This document shows positions 1 to 6,696 of a stretch of 8,140 bases of DNA, piece by piece. This DNA is from Candidatus Zixiibacteriota bacterium (GTDB taxonomy: Bacteria > Zixibacteria > MSB-5A5 > GN15 > PGXB01), in the NCBI GenBank assembly GCA_030591405.1, contig JAUVBC010000090.1:1-8140 (forward strand), given 5' to 3'. The first letter of the stretch is position 1, and every line of letters begins with the position of its first letter. The notes beneath the pieces were generated by a model. The model ran no database searches. It saw only the letters and a program-made list of their open reading frames with translations, and was not told the DNA's origin. The translations under genes and the position numbers were made by a program.

Positions 1-1555
1 GAATTTTTGAAAGATAGTAGCAACCGATTACCATATCCTGTGAAGGTGTCGCCACCGGTCGTCCAGAAGACGGTAATAAAAGATTGTTACTTGCCAGCAT
101 TAATAGGCGAGCTTCCAATTGCGCTTCAAATGAAAGAGGAATATGAACCGCCATCTGATCACCATCAAAGTCAGCATTAAAGGCGGCACACACTAGCGGA
201 TGCAATCTTATCGCCTTGCCCTCGACCAGTCTGGGATAAAAAGCCTGAATACCAAGACGGTGAAGAGTTGGGGCACGATTCAAAAATATAGGATGATCGG
301 TAATAATCTCTTCGAGTATATCCCAAACTTCGGGACGCTCCCGTTCTACCAGCTTTTTGGCCGATTTTACCGTTTGGACATATCCTTTTTCTTCCAGTTT
401 CATAATGATAAACGGTTTAAACAGCTCCAGAGCCATATTTTTTGGTAATCCGCACTCACCAATCTTCAGTTCAGGACCAACCACAATAACTGAACGACCG
501 GAATAGTCAACACGTTTACCAAGCAGGTTCTGACGGAATCTTCCCTGTTTACCTTTTAGAAGGTCAGACAAAGACTTAAGCGGGCGCTTGGAATCGCCAC
601 GAACCGAATGAGTCCGGCGGCCATTATCCAACAGCGCATCGACAGCTTCCTGAAGCATTCTTTTTTCATTTCTTAGAATTACATCGGGAGCCTGAATATT
701 TATTAGTTTTTTAAGTCGGTTATTTCTATTTATAACTCGACGATACAAGTCGTTCAAATCCGAAGTAGCAAAACGACCACCTTCAAGCGGAACTAATGGG
801 CGAAGATCAGGAGGAATAATCGGAATTGTACTGAGGATCATCCACTCCGGTCGGTTATTTGACTGACGAAATGCCTCTACGATTCTTAACCGCTTTAAGG
901 CATCTTTTCTTCTCTGAACCGATGTTTCCACTTTGGCCTGAGCTCTCAGGTTAATCGATATTTCATCCATATCCATCTGACCTAAAATCTCTTTAACAGC
1001 CTCAGCACCCATTCCAGCCTTGAATTTTTTGCCGCTTTCCTCGAGCTCAATATATTCTTCTTCAGAAACAATATCTCTCTCATGATAGGAAGTATTGCCC
1101 GGATCAATCATTATATATGATTCATAATAGAGAATCTTTTCCAGATCTCTGACGGAACAATCAAGTAAGTTCCCTATTCTTGACGGTAACGATTTTACGA
1201 ACCAGATATGTGTTACCGGCACCGCCAGATCGATATGACCCATTCTTTCACGACGCACCTTCGACTGAGTAACTTCTACACCGCAGCGATCACAAACAAT
1301 TCCGCGAAAACGGATTCTTTTGTATTTACCGCAATTACATTCCCAATCTTTAACCGGGCCAAAAATACGCTCACAGAAAAGTCCGTCTCTTTCCGGTTTG
1401 AAAGATCGATAATTAATTGTTTCAGGTTTCAAGACCTCGCCGAACGACCACGAAAGAATCGTCTCAGGAGAAGCCAGTTGGACCTGAATGGCAGAAAATT
1501 TAGCGGCCCTTTTCTGCTGGGTACGTGGTGTGTTTGTGGGAAAGGTAGCCACCAT
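1..1555 (-). CDS. rpoC: DNA-directed RNA polymerase subunit beta' (RpoC), N-terminal 518 codons, 3' end beyond window
   Basis: Beta' subunit of RNA polymerase; with beta it forms the catalytic core that polymerises RNA from NTPs. Translation of the minus strand is open from the ATG to the window edge. The N-terminal zinc finger has cysteines C73, C75, C88 and C91 (WECNCGKY, then VCDRCGVEV). The clamp helices that bind sigma start near residue 266 (DLNDLYRRVINRNNRLKKL). They are followed by RNEKRMLQEAVDALLDNGRR and the GKQGRFRQNLLGKRVDYSGR segment of the active-centre region. The absolutely conserved NADFDGDQMAVH spans residues 460-471, with D462, D464 and D466 as the Mg2+ ligands. PVATPSQDMVIG lies close to the left edge. 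The start is chosen from AAAAGGAG at 1567-1560, four bases before ATG; codon 2 is GTG, seven bases away, so either could initiate. rpoC follows rpoB after 77 bp. No frameshift or missing key residue was seen; the gene is truncated only by the window. Confidence 0.98.
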   Translation of the reverse strand, partial: MVATFPTNTPRTQQKRAAKFSAIQVQLASPETILSWSFGEVLKPETINYRSFKPERDGLFCERIFGPVKDWECNCGKYKRIRFRGIVCDRCGVEVTQSKVRRERMGHIDLAVPVTHIWFVKSLPSRIGNLLDCSVRDLEKILYYESYIMIDPGNTSYHERDIVSEEEYIELEESGKKFKAGMGAEAVKEILGQMDMDEISINLRAQAKVETSVQRRKDALKRLRIVEAFRQSNNRPEWMILSTIPIIPPDLRPLVPLEGGRFATSDLNDLYRRVINRNNRLKKLINIQAPDVILRNEKRMLQEAVDALLDNGRRTHSVRGDSKRPLKSLSDLLKGKQGRFRQNLLGKRVDYSGRSVIVVGPELKIGECGLPKNMALELFKPFIIMKLEEKGYVQTVKSAKKLVERERPEVWDILEEIITDHPIFLNRAPTLHRLGIQAFYPRLVEGKAIRLHPLVCAAFNADFDGDQMAVHIPLSFEAQLEARLLMLASNNLLLPSSGRPVATPSQDMVIGCYYLSKI

Positions 1556-1626
1556 TAAACTCCTTTTATATAATCACCGCCAAGCGGTTTATATTTTCCT
1601 ATAAATTTGCAATACACCATTTTCAT
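1555..1626 (-). CDS. Possible 23-codon small ORF filling the rpoB-rpoC spacer (doubtful)
   Basis: After the rpoB TAG and six bases, an ATG opens a 23-codon frame (begins MKMVYCKFIGK, ends GGDYIKGV). It ends in TAA, whose last A is the first base of the rpoC ATG (TAATG). It lies in the same frame as rpoB, so read-through of the rpoB TAG would also produce it, preceded by Arg-Leu. The Shine-Dalgarno match is weak (GAG inside TAGAGATTG). I recognise no family. A short open frame over 72 bp can occur by chance. The overlap would allow translational coupling to rpoC if it is translated. It is listed because it occupies nearly the whole spacer, not because expression is shown. Confidence 0.2.
   Translation of the reverse strand: MKMVYCKFIGKYKPLGGDYIKGV
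1560..1567 (-). promoter_or_regulatory. Ribosome binding site of rpoC
   Basis: AAAAGGAG reads on the minus strand four bases before the ATG at 1555. The rplA site upstream has the same layout (AGGAG, TTTT, ATG), which supports the ATG over the adjacent GTG codon. Confidence 0.75.
1576..1588 (-). repeat. Small hairpin in the rpoB-rpoC spacer
   Basis: ACCGC and GCGGT form a perfect 5-bp stem around a three-base loop (TTG in the transcript). It ends eight bases before the rpoC Shine-Dalgarno sequence. No U-run follows, so it is not an intrinsic terminator. It could modestly affect rpoC translation or mark an mRNA processing point. Five base pairs can arise by chance. Confidence 0.35.
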
Positions 1627-1632
1627 CAATCT

Positions 1633-4600
1633 CTATTTTTCAAGCAATTTGACATCAAGACCCAATGCCTGAAGTTCTTTAACCAGAACGTTAAACGATT
1701 CCGGAATCCCTGGTTCCGGAGGATTTTCACCCTTAACAATCGCTTCGTAAACTTTGCTTCGTCCAACAACGTCATCAGATTTGACGGTCAAAAGCTCCTG
1801 CAGAGCATAGGCTGCGCCATACGCCTCCATCGCCCATACTTCCATCTCACCAAAACGCTGGCCGCCAAACTGTGCCTTGCCGCCCAAAGGCTGCTGGGTA
1901 ACAAGACTGTATGGTCCAATCGAGCGAGCGTGAATTTTATTATCCACCAGATGCAAAAGCTTCAACATATAAATAATACCAACGGTAACTTCGCTATCAA
2001 ACGGCTTACCGGTATATCCATCATAAAGTGTGATTTTTCCGCTTTCAGGAAGACCCGCCTTTTTCAACATCTCCTTGATTTCAGGAAGTTTGGCGCCATC
2101 GAAAACCGGAGTCTTGACCTTTATATTTAACTCTTTGGCCGCCCATCCCAGATGTGTCTCAAGAATCTGACCAACATTCATTCGAGACGGAACGCCCAAC
2201 GGATTTAGCAGAATATCAATCGGCGTGCCATCCTTAAGATATGGCATATCCTCAACAGGCACGATTTTGGAAACAACACCTTTGTTACCATGACGGCCAG
2301 CCATTTTGTCACCAACTGATAATTTTCTCCGAATGGCAACCTTAACCTTAACCAGTTGTTTAACGCCTGGTGGCAATTCGGCGCCGCGGATAATCTTATC
2401 AACCTCGATATTCATGTCAGATTCGCGAGCAGTCAGAATCGCTTCGGCCTTCTTAAGAATCTTATTTACTTTTTTATTTATCTTTTCATCATCACAATAA
2501 CCATCAGCGGCGAAGGCCGAATCAAAGTCAAAAGTTGCCAGAAATTCCGCATCATATTTATGTCCGGCTCTAATCAGAATTGAATTATCAATTTTAGAAC
2601 GAATCGAATGGCTGGTCTTTTTATCCAGCGCCTCACCGAGTTTTTTATTACGATGACCAACAATCTGAAGCCTTAGCTTATTAAATGCCCTTTTTACCTG
2701 GGCTATTTCAGCTTTTTCATTTTTCTTGGCTTCGTCAGTTCTTTCTTTTCTGGAGAATATTTTGGTATCGATCACAATACCTTTCATCCCCGGCGGTGCT
2801 TTTAAGGAAGCATCCTTTACATCTCCTGCCTTTTCACCAAAAATAGCACGAAGCAATCTTTCCTCAGGAGACAGCTCGGTTTCACCTTTAGGTGTCACCT
2901 TGCCGACTAAAATATCACCGGCCTCGATTTCTGCGCCGGCCCTGACAATTCCCTTTTCGTCAAGATTAAGGAGCGCCTCTTCGGAAACGTTGGGAATTTC
3001 TCTGGTTATCTCCTCCGAACCACGTTTGGTATCACGTACCTGCAGCTCATATTCCTCTATATGAAGCGAGGTAAAGATATCATTCCGAATGAGTCTCTCC
3101 GAAATAATAATAGCATCCTCAAAGTTGTATCCACGCCAAGGCATAAATGCGACCAAAACGTTAGAACCGAGCGCCAATTCGCCATTCTGTGTGGCTGGCC
3201 CGTCGGCCAAAACGTCACCCGTCTTAACCAAATCGCCCTCTTTAACCAATGGTCTATAATCAATGCAGGTATCCTGATTAGAACGACGAAACTTAGTCAA
3301 ATTATATTCATCATTCTCCAAATATCCCAATTCGTCGGAATCTGGCTTAATATCAGGCTCAACAACAATTTTATTTGCAGACGCATAAACTACTTTACCC
3401 GATTGTTCTGCGATTACGGCCGCCCCTGAATCGGTGGCGGTCTTACGCTCCATACCGGTGCCAACCACCGGTGAGTCGGTAATAAGGAGTGGGACTGCCT
3501 GACGCTGCATATTTGAACCCATCAATGCGCGGTTGGCATCATCATGTTCCAAAAACGGAATAAGTGAGGCCGCAACAGAAACTATCTGCTTTGGCGAAAC
3601 CTCTATATAATTGATCTTGTCAGGAGTAACAACCGGATAATCGGAACGACTTCTGGCTGTAATAAGCGGTTTTACTAACTCGCCCTTATCGTTGATCTCT
3701 TCATCAGCCTGAGCAATAATATACCTATCTTCTTCATCAGCCGACAAGTAAGTAACTTCGTTGGTTAATTTGCTGTTTTTTACTTTTCTATAAGGGGTCT
3801 CAAGAAAGCCATATTTATTAATCCGGGCAAAAGTCGCCAGATATGCTATCAATCCAATATTGGGACCTTCAGGGGTTTCAATCGGACAGAGTCTGCCATA
3901 ATGAGTGTGATGAACGTCACGGACTTCAAAGCCAGCTCTCTCACGAGTAAGACCGCCCGGACCCAGAGCCGAAAGACGACGCTTATGAGTTAATTCGGAG
4001 AGCGGGTTGGTTTGATCCATAAATTGCGATAGCTGCGATGAGCCAAAAAAGGTCTCCACCACAGCCGAAACAGTACGAGCATTTATCAAAAGTTGCGGCG
4101 TAACGCCTTCGGAATCTTTGAGCGATAATCTTTCCCTGATAGATTTGGCCACTCTTGAAAGGCCAACAGAAAACAGGTTGGAAAGTAGTTCCCCAATTGT
4201 CCGGGCACGTCTATTGCCAAGGTGATCAATATCATCAAGGAATCCCCGTCCGTTACGAAGATCCATCAAATATGTAATAATAGCTTTAAAATCTTTAATA
4301 TCCAGGACGGTTGTGGTCAATGGAATATCAAGCCCCAGCCGCTGATTTATCATATACCGGCCGACTTCACCAAGATCATATCTTTTAGTATTAAAAAATA
4401 GCCGTTCGACCAAAGCCTCAGCGATCTGCATCGTCGGCGGATCACCCGGTCTTAGCAAGGAATAAATTTTACCGAGTGCTTCTTCGCGGGATTTAGTGGC
4501 ATCTTTATTAATGGTGTTGATAATCACCAGAGCATCACGCGAGTTTTCCTTGACCACAATAGTAATATTTTTGATTTTTGCTTCTTTGATAGTAGCCAAA

Positions 4601-5403
4601 AGATCTTCAGTAATTAATTCGCAGGCGGCGGCGATAATCTCGCCGGTTTTTTTATCAACAATCGATTCGGCAAGGTGATGATCAATTATATCTTCATCCT
4701 TGACTTTCGACAGAGTTATCTTATCAATTTTATAAAAAGTACTGAGTAATTCTTCATCAGTTGCATAGCCAATGGCCCGAAGTAAAGTTGTAATGGGAAC
4801 TTTGCGCCTGGAATCAATGGTAACATACATGATATCATTAATATCAATTTTAAACTCAAGCCAGCTACCCCGATACGGAATAATTCGAGCAGAATAGAGT
4901 AGTTTTCCATTAGGATGAGTGCTTTCATTAAAAAAGACACCGGGTGAACGATGCAACTGTCCCACAATCACTCGTTCGGAACCATTAACTACAAAAGTTC
5001 CCCAGCGGGTTATCAGAGGCAGCTCGCCCAGATAAACATCCTGCTCAATAATATCTTTGACCTCTTTTTTATCCTCTTCACCCTCTTTTGTAATCAGCCT
5101 CAAAGTTGCACGAAGCGGAACCGCATTGGTCATATTCCTTTCGCGGCATTCATCAATAGAATATCTCGGTTTCCCAAGAGAATAGCTGACAAACTCCATA
5201 GAATGGTTTTTCTTAATATCAGTAACAGGAAAAATATCATTAAAAATTTGTTGCAGACCCTGATTTTCCCTCTTATCCGGCTGAATATTTTGTTGCAGAA
5301 AATGCTCATACGACTCCAACTGGACATCAAGCAAATTCGGCATATCGACCGCATCTATTCTACTCCCGTATGTCAGTACGCCCTGTTTTTCTACGAGTGC
5401 CAA
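1633..5403 (-). CDS. rpoB: DNA-directed RNA polymerase subunit beta (RpoB)
   Basis: Beta subunit of RNA polymerase, about 1256 residues. Visible landmarks, counted from the TTG at 5403: FVVNGSERVIVGQLHRSPGV at 137-156; the rifampicin-pocket cluster at about 454-480 (GSSQLSQFMDQ...HKRRLSAL); GPGGLTRERAGFEVRDVH and CPIETPEGPNIGL at about 481-518; WRGYNFEDAI with acidic pair E762/D763; GDKMAGRHGNKG with active-site lysines K1033 and K1041; and the conserved C-terminus with QPLGGKAQFGGQRFGEMEVW near 1171. Two lineage inserts are present: about 220-315 (beta-i4-like) and about 882-1010 (beta-i9-like, lysine/glutamate-rich, probably helical). The C-terminus ends at the usual place after PESFNVLVKELQALGLDVKLLEK. 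No in-frame ATG exists near the 5' end. TTG at 5403 has GGAGG eight bases upstream. An upstream TTG at 5418 would add five residues, but the same GGAGG overlaps it and an in-frame TAA sits at 5427-5425. No truncation or frameshift was seen. Confidence 0.97.
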   Translation of the reverse strand: MALVEKQGVLTYGSRIDAVDMPNLLDVQLESYEHFLQQNIQPDKRENQGLQQIFNDIFPVTDIKKNHSMEFVSYSLGKPRYSIDECRERNMTNAVPLRATLRLITKEGEEDKKEVKDIIEQDVYLGELPLITRWGTFVVNGSERVIVGQLHRSPGVFFNESTHPNGKLLYSARIIPYRGSWLEFKIDINDIMYVTIDSRRKVPITTLLRAIGYATDEELLSTFYKIDKITLSKVKDEDIIDHHLAESIVDKKTGEIIAAACELITEDLLATIKEAKIKNITIVVKENSRDALVIINTINKDATKSREEALGKIYSLLRPGDPPTMQIAEALVERLFFNTKRYDLGEVGRYMINQRLGLDIPLTTTVLDIKDFKAIITYLMDLRNGRGFLDDIDHLGNRRARTIGELLSNLFSVGLSRVAKSIRERLSLKDSEGVTPQLLINARTVSAVVETFFGSSQLSQFMDQTNPLSELTHKRRLSALGPGGLTRERAGFEVRDVHHTHYGRLCPIETPEGPNIGLIAYLATFARINKYGFLETPYRKVKNSKLTNEVTYLSADEEDRYIIAQADEEINDKGELVKPLITARSRSDYPVVTPDKINYIEVSPKQIVSVAASLIPFLEHDDANRALMGSNMQRQAVPLLITDSPVVGTGMERKTATDSGAAVIAEQSGKVVYASANKIVVEPDIKPDSDELGYLENDEYNLTKFRRSNQDTCIDYRPLVKEGDLVKTGDVLADGPATQNGELALGSNVLVAFMPWRGYNFEDAIIISERLIRNDIFTSLHIEEYELQVRDTKRGSEEITREIPNVSEEALLNLDEKGIVRAGAEIEAGDILVGKVTPKGETELSPEERLLRAIFGEKAGDVKDASLKAPPGMKGIVIDTKIFSRKERTDEAKKNEKAEIAQVKRAFNKLRLQIVGHRNKKLGEALDKKTSHSIRSKIDNSILIRAGHKYDAEFLATFDFDSAFAADGYCDDEKINKKVNKILKKAEAILTARESDMNIEVDKIIRGAELPPGVKQLVKVKVAIRRKLSVGDKMAGRHGNKGVVSKIVPVEDMPYLKDGTPIDILLNPLGVPSRMNVGQILETHLGWAAKELNIKVKTPVFDGAKLPEIKEMLKKAGLPESGKITLYDGYTGKPFDSEVTVGIIYMLKLLHLVDNKIHARSIGPYSLVTQQPLGGKAQFGGQRFGEMEVWAMEAYGAAYALQELLTVKSDDVVGRSKVYEAIVKGENPPEPGIPESFNVLVKELQALGLDVKLLEK

Positions 5404-5411
5404 ATCAATAT

Positions 5412-5416
5412 CCTCC
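5412..5416 (-). promoter_or_regulatory. Ribosome binding site deciding the rpoB TTG start
   Basis: GGAGG reads on the minus strand at 5416-5412. Eight bases separate it from TTG at 5403, which is ideal spacing. It overlaps the other candidate TTG (5418-5416), which has no comparable site of its own. This is the main reason for preferring 5403. Confidence 0.7.
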
Positions 5417-5454
5417 AATAATACTTAAAGGCATGATATCACTAACTTCATTGT

Positions 5455-5520
5455 TTAAAACAGATTTTAATTAGGACGACTATAAATGCAAATAAACCGC
5501 ATTCGGCGAATCTGTTTTAA
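5455..5520 (-). repeat. 12-bp perfect inverted repeat in the rpoB leader
   Basis: TTAAAACAGATT at 5455-5466 is the exact reverse complement of AATCTGTTTTAA at 5509-5520, with 42 bases between them. In the transcript the arms could close a large stem-loop about 40 nt upstream of the rpoB GGAGG. Inside the loop, AATGC (5485-5489) and GCATT (5499-5503) could form a small inner stem. There is no adjacent U-run, so it is not a terminator. It could be an RNase III or other processing structure, a translational control element, or a DNA-level operator. The choice is inference; only the symmetry is seen. Confidence 0.6.
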
Positions 5521-5547
5521 CTTTCGTTTTCTCCCGACAAATTAATG

Positions 5548-5571
5548 TCTGCGGAGCTTTTCCTCTACAGA
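5548..5571 (-). repeat. Imperfect hairpin in the rplL-rpoB spacer
   Basis: In the transcript TCTGT and GAG on one side pair with CTC and GCAGA on the other around a six-base GAAAAG loop. That gives eight pairs including one G-U, with a single A/C mismatch. It lies between the strong 5593-5616 hairpin and the 12-bp inverted repeat. A modest stem like this could be chance. Confidence 0.35.
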
Positions 5572-5578
5572 ACTTTCG

Positions 5579-5623
5579 CCGGACATTGTTATCGGTTTGG
5601 GCGCTAGCCCAAACCGTATCCGG
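5579..5623 (-). repeat. Strong extended hairpin between rplL and rpoB
   Basis: CGGTTTGGGC at 5593-5602 and GCCCAAACCG at 5607-5616 form a perfect 10-bp GC-rich stem around a four-base loop. CCGGA at 5579-5583 and TCCGG at 5619-5623 can extend it beyond an asymmetric internal loop. On the minus-strand transcript the hairpin is followed by AUAACAAUG, not by U residues, so it lacks the hallmark of an intrinsic terminator. In E. coli the rplL-rpoB spacer holds an attenuator and an RNase III cleavage site. A similar processing or attenuation role here is inference from position. Confidence 0.65.
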
Positions 5624-5636
5624 TAAAAACAGCTTT

Positions 5637-5652
5637 GGAACTTAAAAGTTCC
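5637..5652 (-). terminator. Weak attenuator-like hairpin after rplL (doubtful)
   Basis: GGAACT and AGTTCC form a 6-bp stem with a four-base loop, starting 17 bases downstream of the rplL stop. A run of five U residues (complement of 5625-5629) follows only after AAAGCUG. The U-run is therefore displaced from the stem, and the stem is only half G-C. At best this is a partial terminator that would set the rplL to rpoBC expression ratio. Confidence 0.25.
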
Positions 5653-5669
5653 CTTCCTCAAAAAATACT

Positions 5670-6047
5670 TTACTTTATCTCTACCTGCGCTCCGACTTCC
5701 TGAAGTTTCTCAATAGCCGCTTTGGCTTCATCTTCAGAAATGCCTTCTTTGACCTTGGACGGGGCTTCGTCAACCACTGCCTTGGCTTCCTTCAATCCTA
5801 AGCCGGTCAATTCGCGCACGACCTTAATAACCTGAATTTTCTTATCACCACAAGCATTTAACATAACGGTAAATTCTGTCTGCACTTCAACTTCGGCGGC
5901 AGCAACAGCGGCAGGAGCCGCGGCCACGGCAGCCATAGGTGTTACACCAAATTTATCCTGAATGGCATTGGACAAGTCTGCCAGGTCCATAGCCGATAAT
6001 GTCGATATTTTTTCGACAATCTCTTCGATAACCTTATTCTCTGACAC
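5670..6047 (-). CDS. rplL: 50S ribosomal protein L7/L12 (RplL)
   Basis: Stalk protein of the large subunit. Dimers bind the L10 C-terminus and recruit and activate translational GTPases such as EF-Tu, EF-G and IF2. The 125 residues are the usual family length. The helical N-terminal dimerisation domain (about 1-35, EEIVEKISTLSAMDLADLSNAI) is followed by an Ala/Val/Pro-rich flexible hinge (about 38-52, AAVAAAPAAVAAAEVE). The globular C-terminal domain contains KKIQVIKVVRELTGLGLKEA and VDEAPSKVKEGI, the factor-binding face. The start codon is GTG, supported by AAGGA at 6060-6056 eight bases upstream. It is unusually well separated from both neighbours: 120 bp after rplJ and about 250 bp before rpoB. 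Both spacers hold inverted repeats, suggesting separate control of L12, which is needed in several copies per ribosome (inference). Confidence 0.98.
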   Translation of the reverse strand: MSENKVIEEIVEKISTLSAMDLADLSNAIQDKFGVTPMAAVAAAPAAVAAAEVEVQTEFTVMLNACGDKKIQVIKVVRELTGLGLKEAKAVVDEAPSKVKEGISEDEAKAAIEKLQEVGAQVEIK

Positions 6048-6055
6048 TTTTTCTA

Positions 6056-6060
6056 TCCTT
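6056..6060 (-). promoter_or_regulatory. Ribosome binding site deciding the rplL GTG start
   Basis: AAGGA reads on the minus strand eight bases before GTG at 6047, giving the conserved MSENKVIEEIVEKI N-terminus typical of L7/L12. Confidence 0.7.
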
Positions 6061-6094
6061 TCGATACTTCAGTTCAATTTAATCTGCGTTACCT

Positions 6095-6134
6095 CAAATC
6101 AAATGGGTGGGCGCCCACTTAGAAGCATGATTTG
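6095..6134 (-). repeat. Nested inverted repeats in the rplJ-rplL spacer
   Basis: GTGGGCGCCCAC at 6107-6118 is a perfect 12-nt palindrome. It is enclosed by CAAATCA (6095-6101) and TGATTTG (6128-6134), which are exact reverse complements. As RNA, the outer 7-bp stem could close around an inner GTGG/CCAC stem. As DNA, the uninterrupted palindrome resembles a dimeric-protein site. There is no U-run on either side. It lies 48-87 bases upstream of the rplL start. Its function is unknown; an mRNA processing or stability element between L10 and L12 is one possibility. Confidence 0.5.
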
Positions 6135-6168
6135 CATAACCACAAAATGCCCAAATTATTTCTATCCT

Positions 6169-6684
6169 CTATGCTTTGGATGCCCCCAAGGCATCCACCG
6201 TTGCCAACAACTCATGAAAAACAGCATCCAAAGATGACACAATATTACTTATGGGTGCTTCCACCGACATAACTATCTGCGAAAGTAAAACCTCACGCGA
6301 TGGCAGATCGGCCAGACGAGTAATTTCAACTCCGGGAAATAGCTGGCCATCAAAAACAAACGCCTTGATAACCGGCTTTTTAATATCTTTAAAAGACTTA
6401 TAAAGTATTTTTGCCGCAATTGTCGGGTCATCGGCTCCAAATGCCAAAGCTGTCTGTCCCTGAAAATACTCAACGATATTTTCCATTCCCGCATCAGTAG
6501 CAGCAATTTTCATTAGAGTATTCTTAGCAACAATATATTTGACCGAATTTTCTCTCAAATTTTTCCGAAGCGCAGTAATATCAGCAACATTTAATCCAGT
6601 ATAGTCGGTGACAAAGATAGAAGAAGTTGCTTCCATCAAATCTTTGAGTTCACCTACAGCTTTTATTTTTTCCGGTTTTGCCAT
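6169..6684 (-). CDS. rplJ: 50S ribosomal protein L10 (RplJ)
   Basis: Base of the L7/L12 stalk. The N-terminal domain binds 23S rRNA beside L11, and the long C-terminal helix carries the L12 dimers. It has 171 residues, the normal length. Recognisable segments are VTDYTGLNVADITALRKNLR near 25-45, YIVAKNTLMKIA near 50-61, and GQTALAFGADDP near 76-87. The predicted C-terminal helix is the last ~35 residues (APISNIVSSLDAVFHELLATVDAL). ATG at 6684 has GAGGA seven bases upstream, and that site overlaps the rplA TAG stop. L1 and L10 translation are therefore probably coupled. The 11-bp gap leaves no room for the usual L10 leader RNA. Confidence 0.98.
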   Translation of the reverse strand: MAKPEKIKAVGELKDLMEATSSIFVTDYTGLNVADITALRKNLRENSVKYIVAKNTLMKIAATDAGMENIVEYFQGQTALAFGADDPTIAAKILYKSFKDIKKPVIKAFVFDGQLFPGVEITRLADLPSREVLLSQIVMSVEAPISNIVSSLDAVFHELLATVDALGASKA

Positions 6685-6691
6685 AATCAGA

Positions 6692-6696
6692 TCCTC
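6692..6696 (-). promoter_or_regulatory. rplJ ribosome binding site overlapping the rplA stop
   Basis: GAGGA at 6696-6692 shares its first G with the rplA TAG stop (6698-6696) and sits seven bases before the rplJ ATG. A ribosome terminating on rplA would cover this site, favouring translational coupling. Confidence 0.7.

Noticed and set aside
1208..1558. 116-codon plus-strand frame opposite the rpoC 5' end
   Set aside because: Antisense to the conserved beta' zinc finger region, and the composition gives no recognisable protein.
4951..5421. 156-codon open frame on the plus strand opposite the 5' part of rpoB
   Set aside because: It lies wholly antisense to an unmistakable rpoB, has no family resemblance and no independent signals. 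It is a by-product of rpoB codon use, as are the other plus-strand frames opposite rpoB, rpoC, rplA and rplK.
5470..5510. Possible promoter for rpoB with TATAGT as -10
   Set aside because: No hexamer resembling TTGACA lies 16-18 bases upstream. An A/T-rich spacer readily yields TATA-like strings, so I do not call it.
5542..5586. 14-codon minus-strand ORF (MSGESSVEEKLRRH) in the rplL-rpoB spacer
   Set aside because: No Shine-Dalgarno sequence precedes it, it is very short, and it overlaps the predicted hairpins, so chance is the better explanation.
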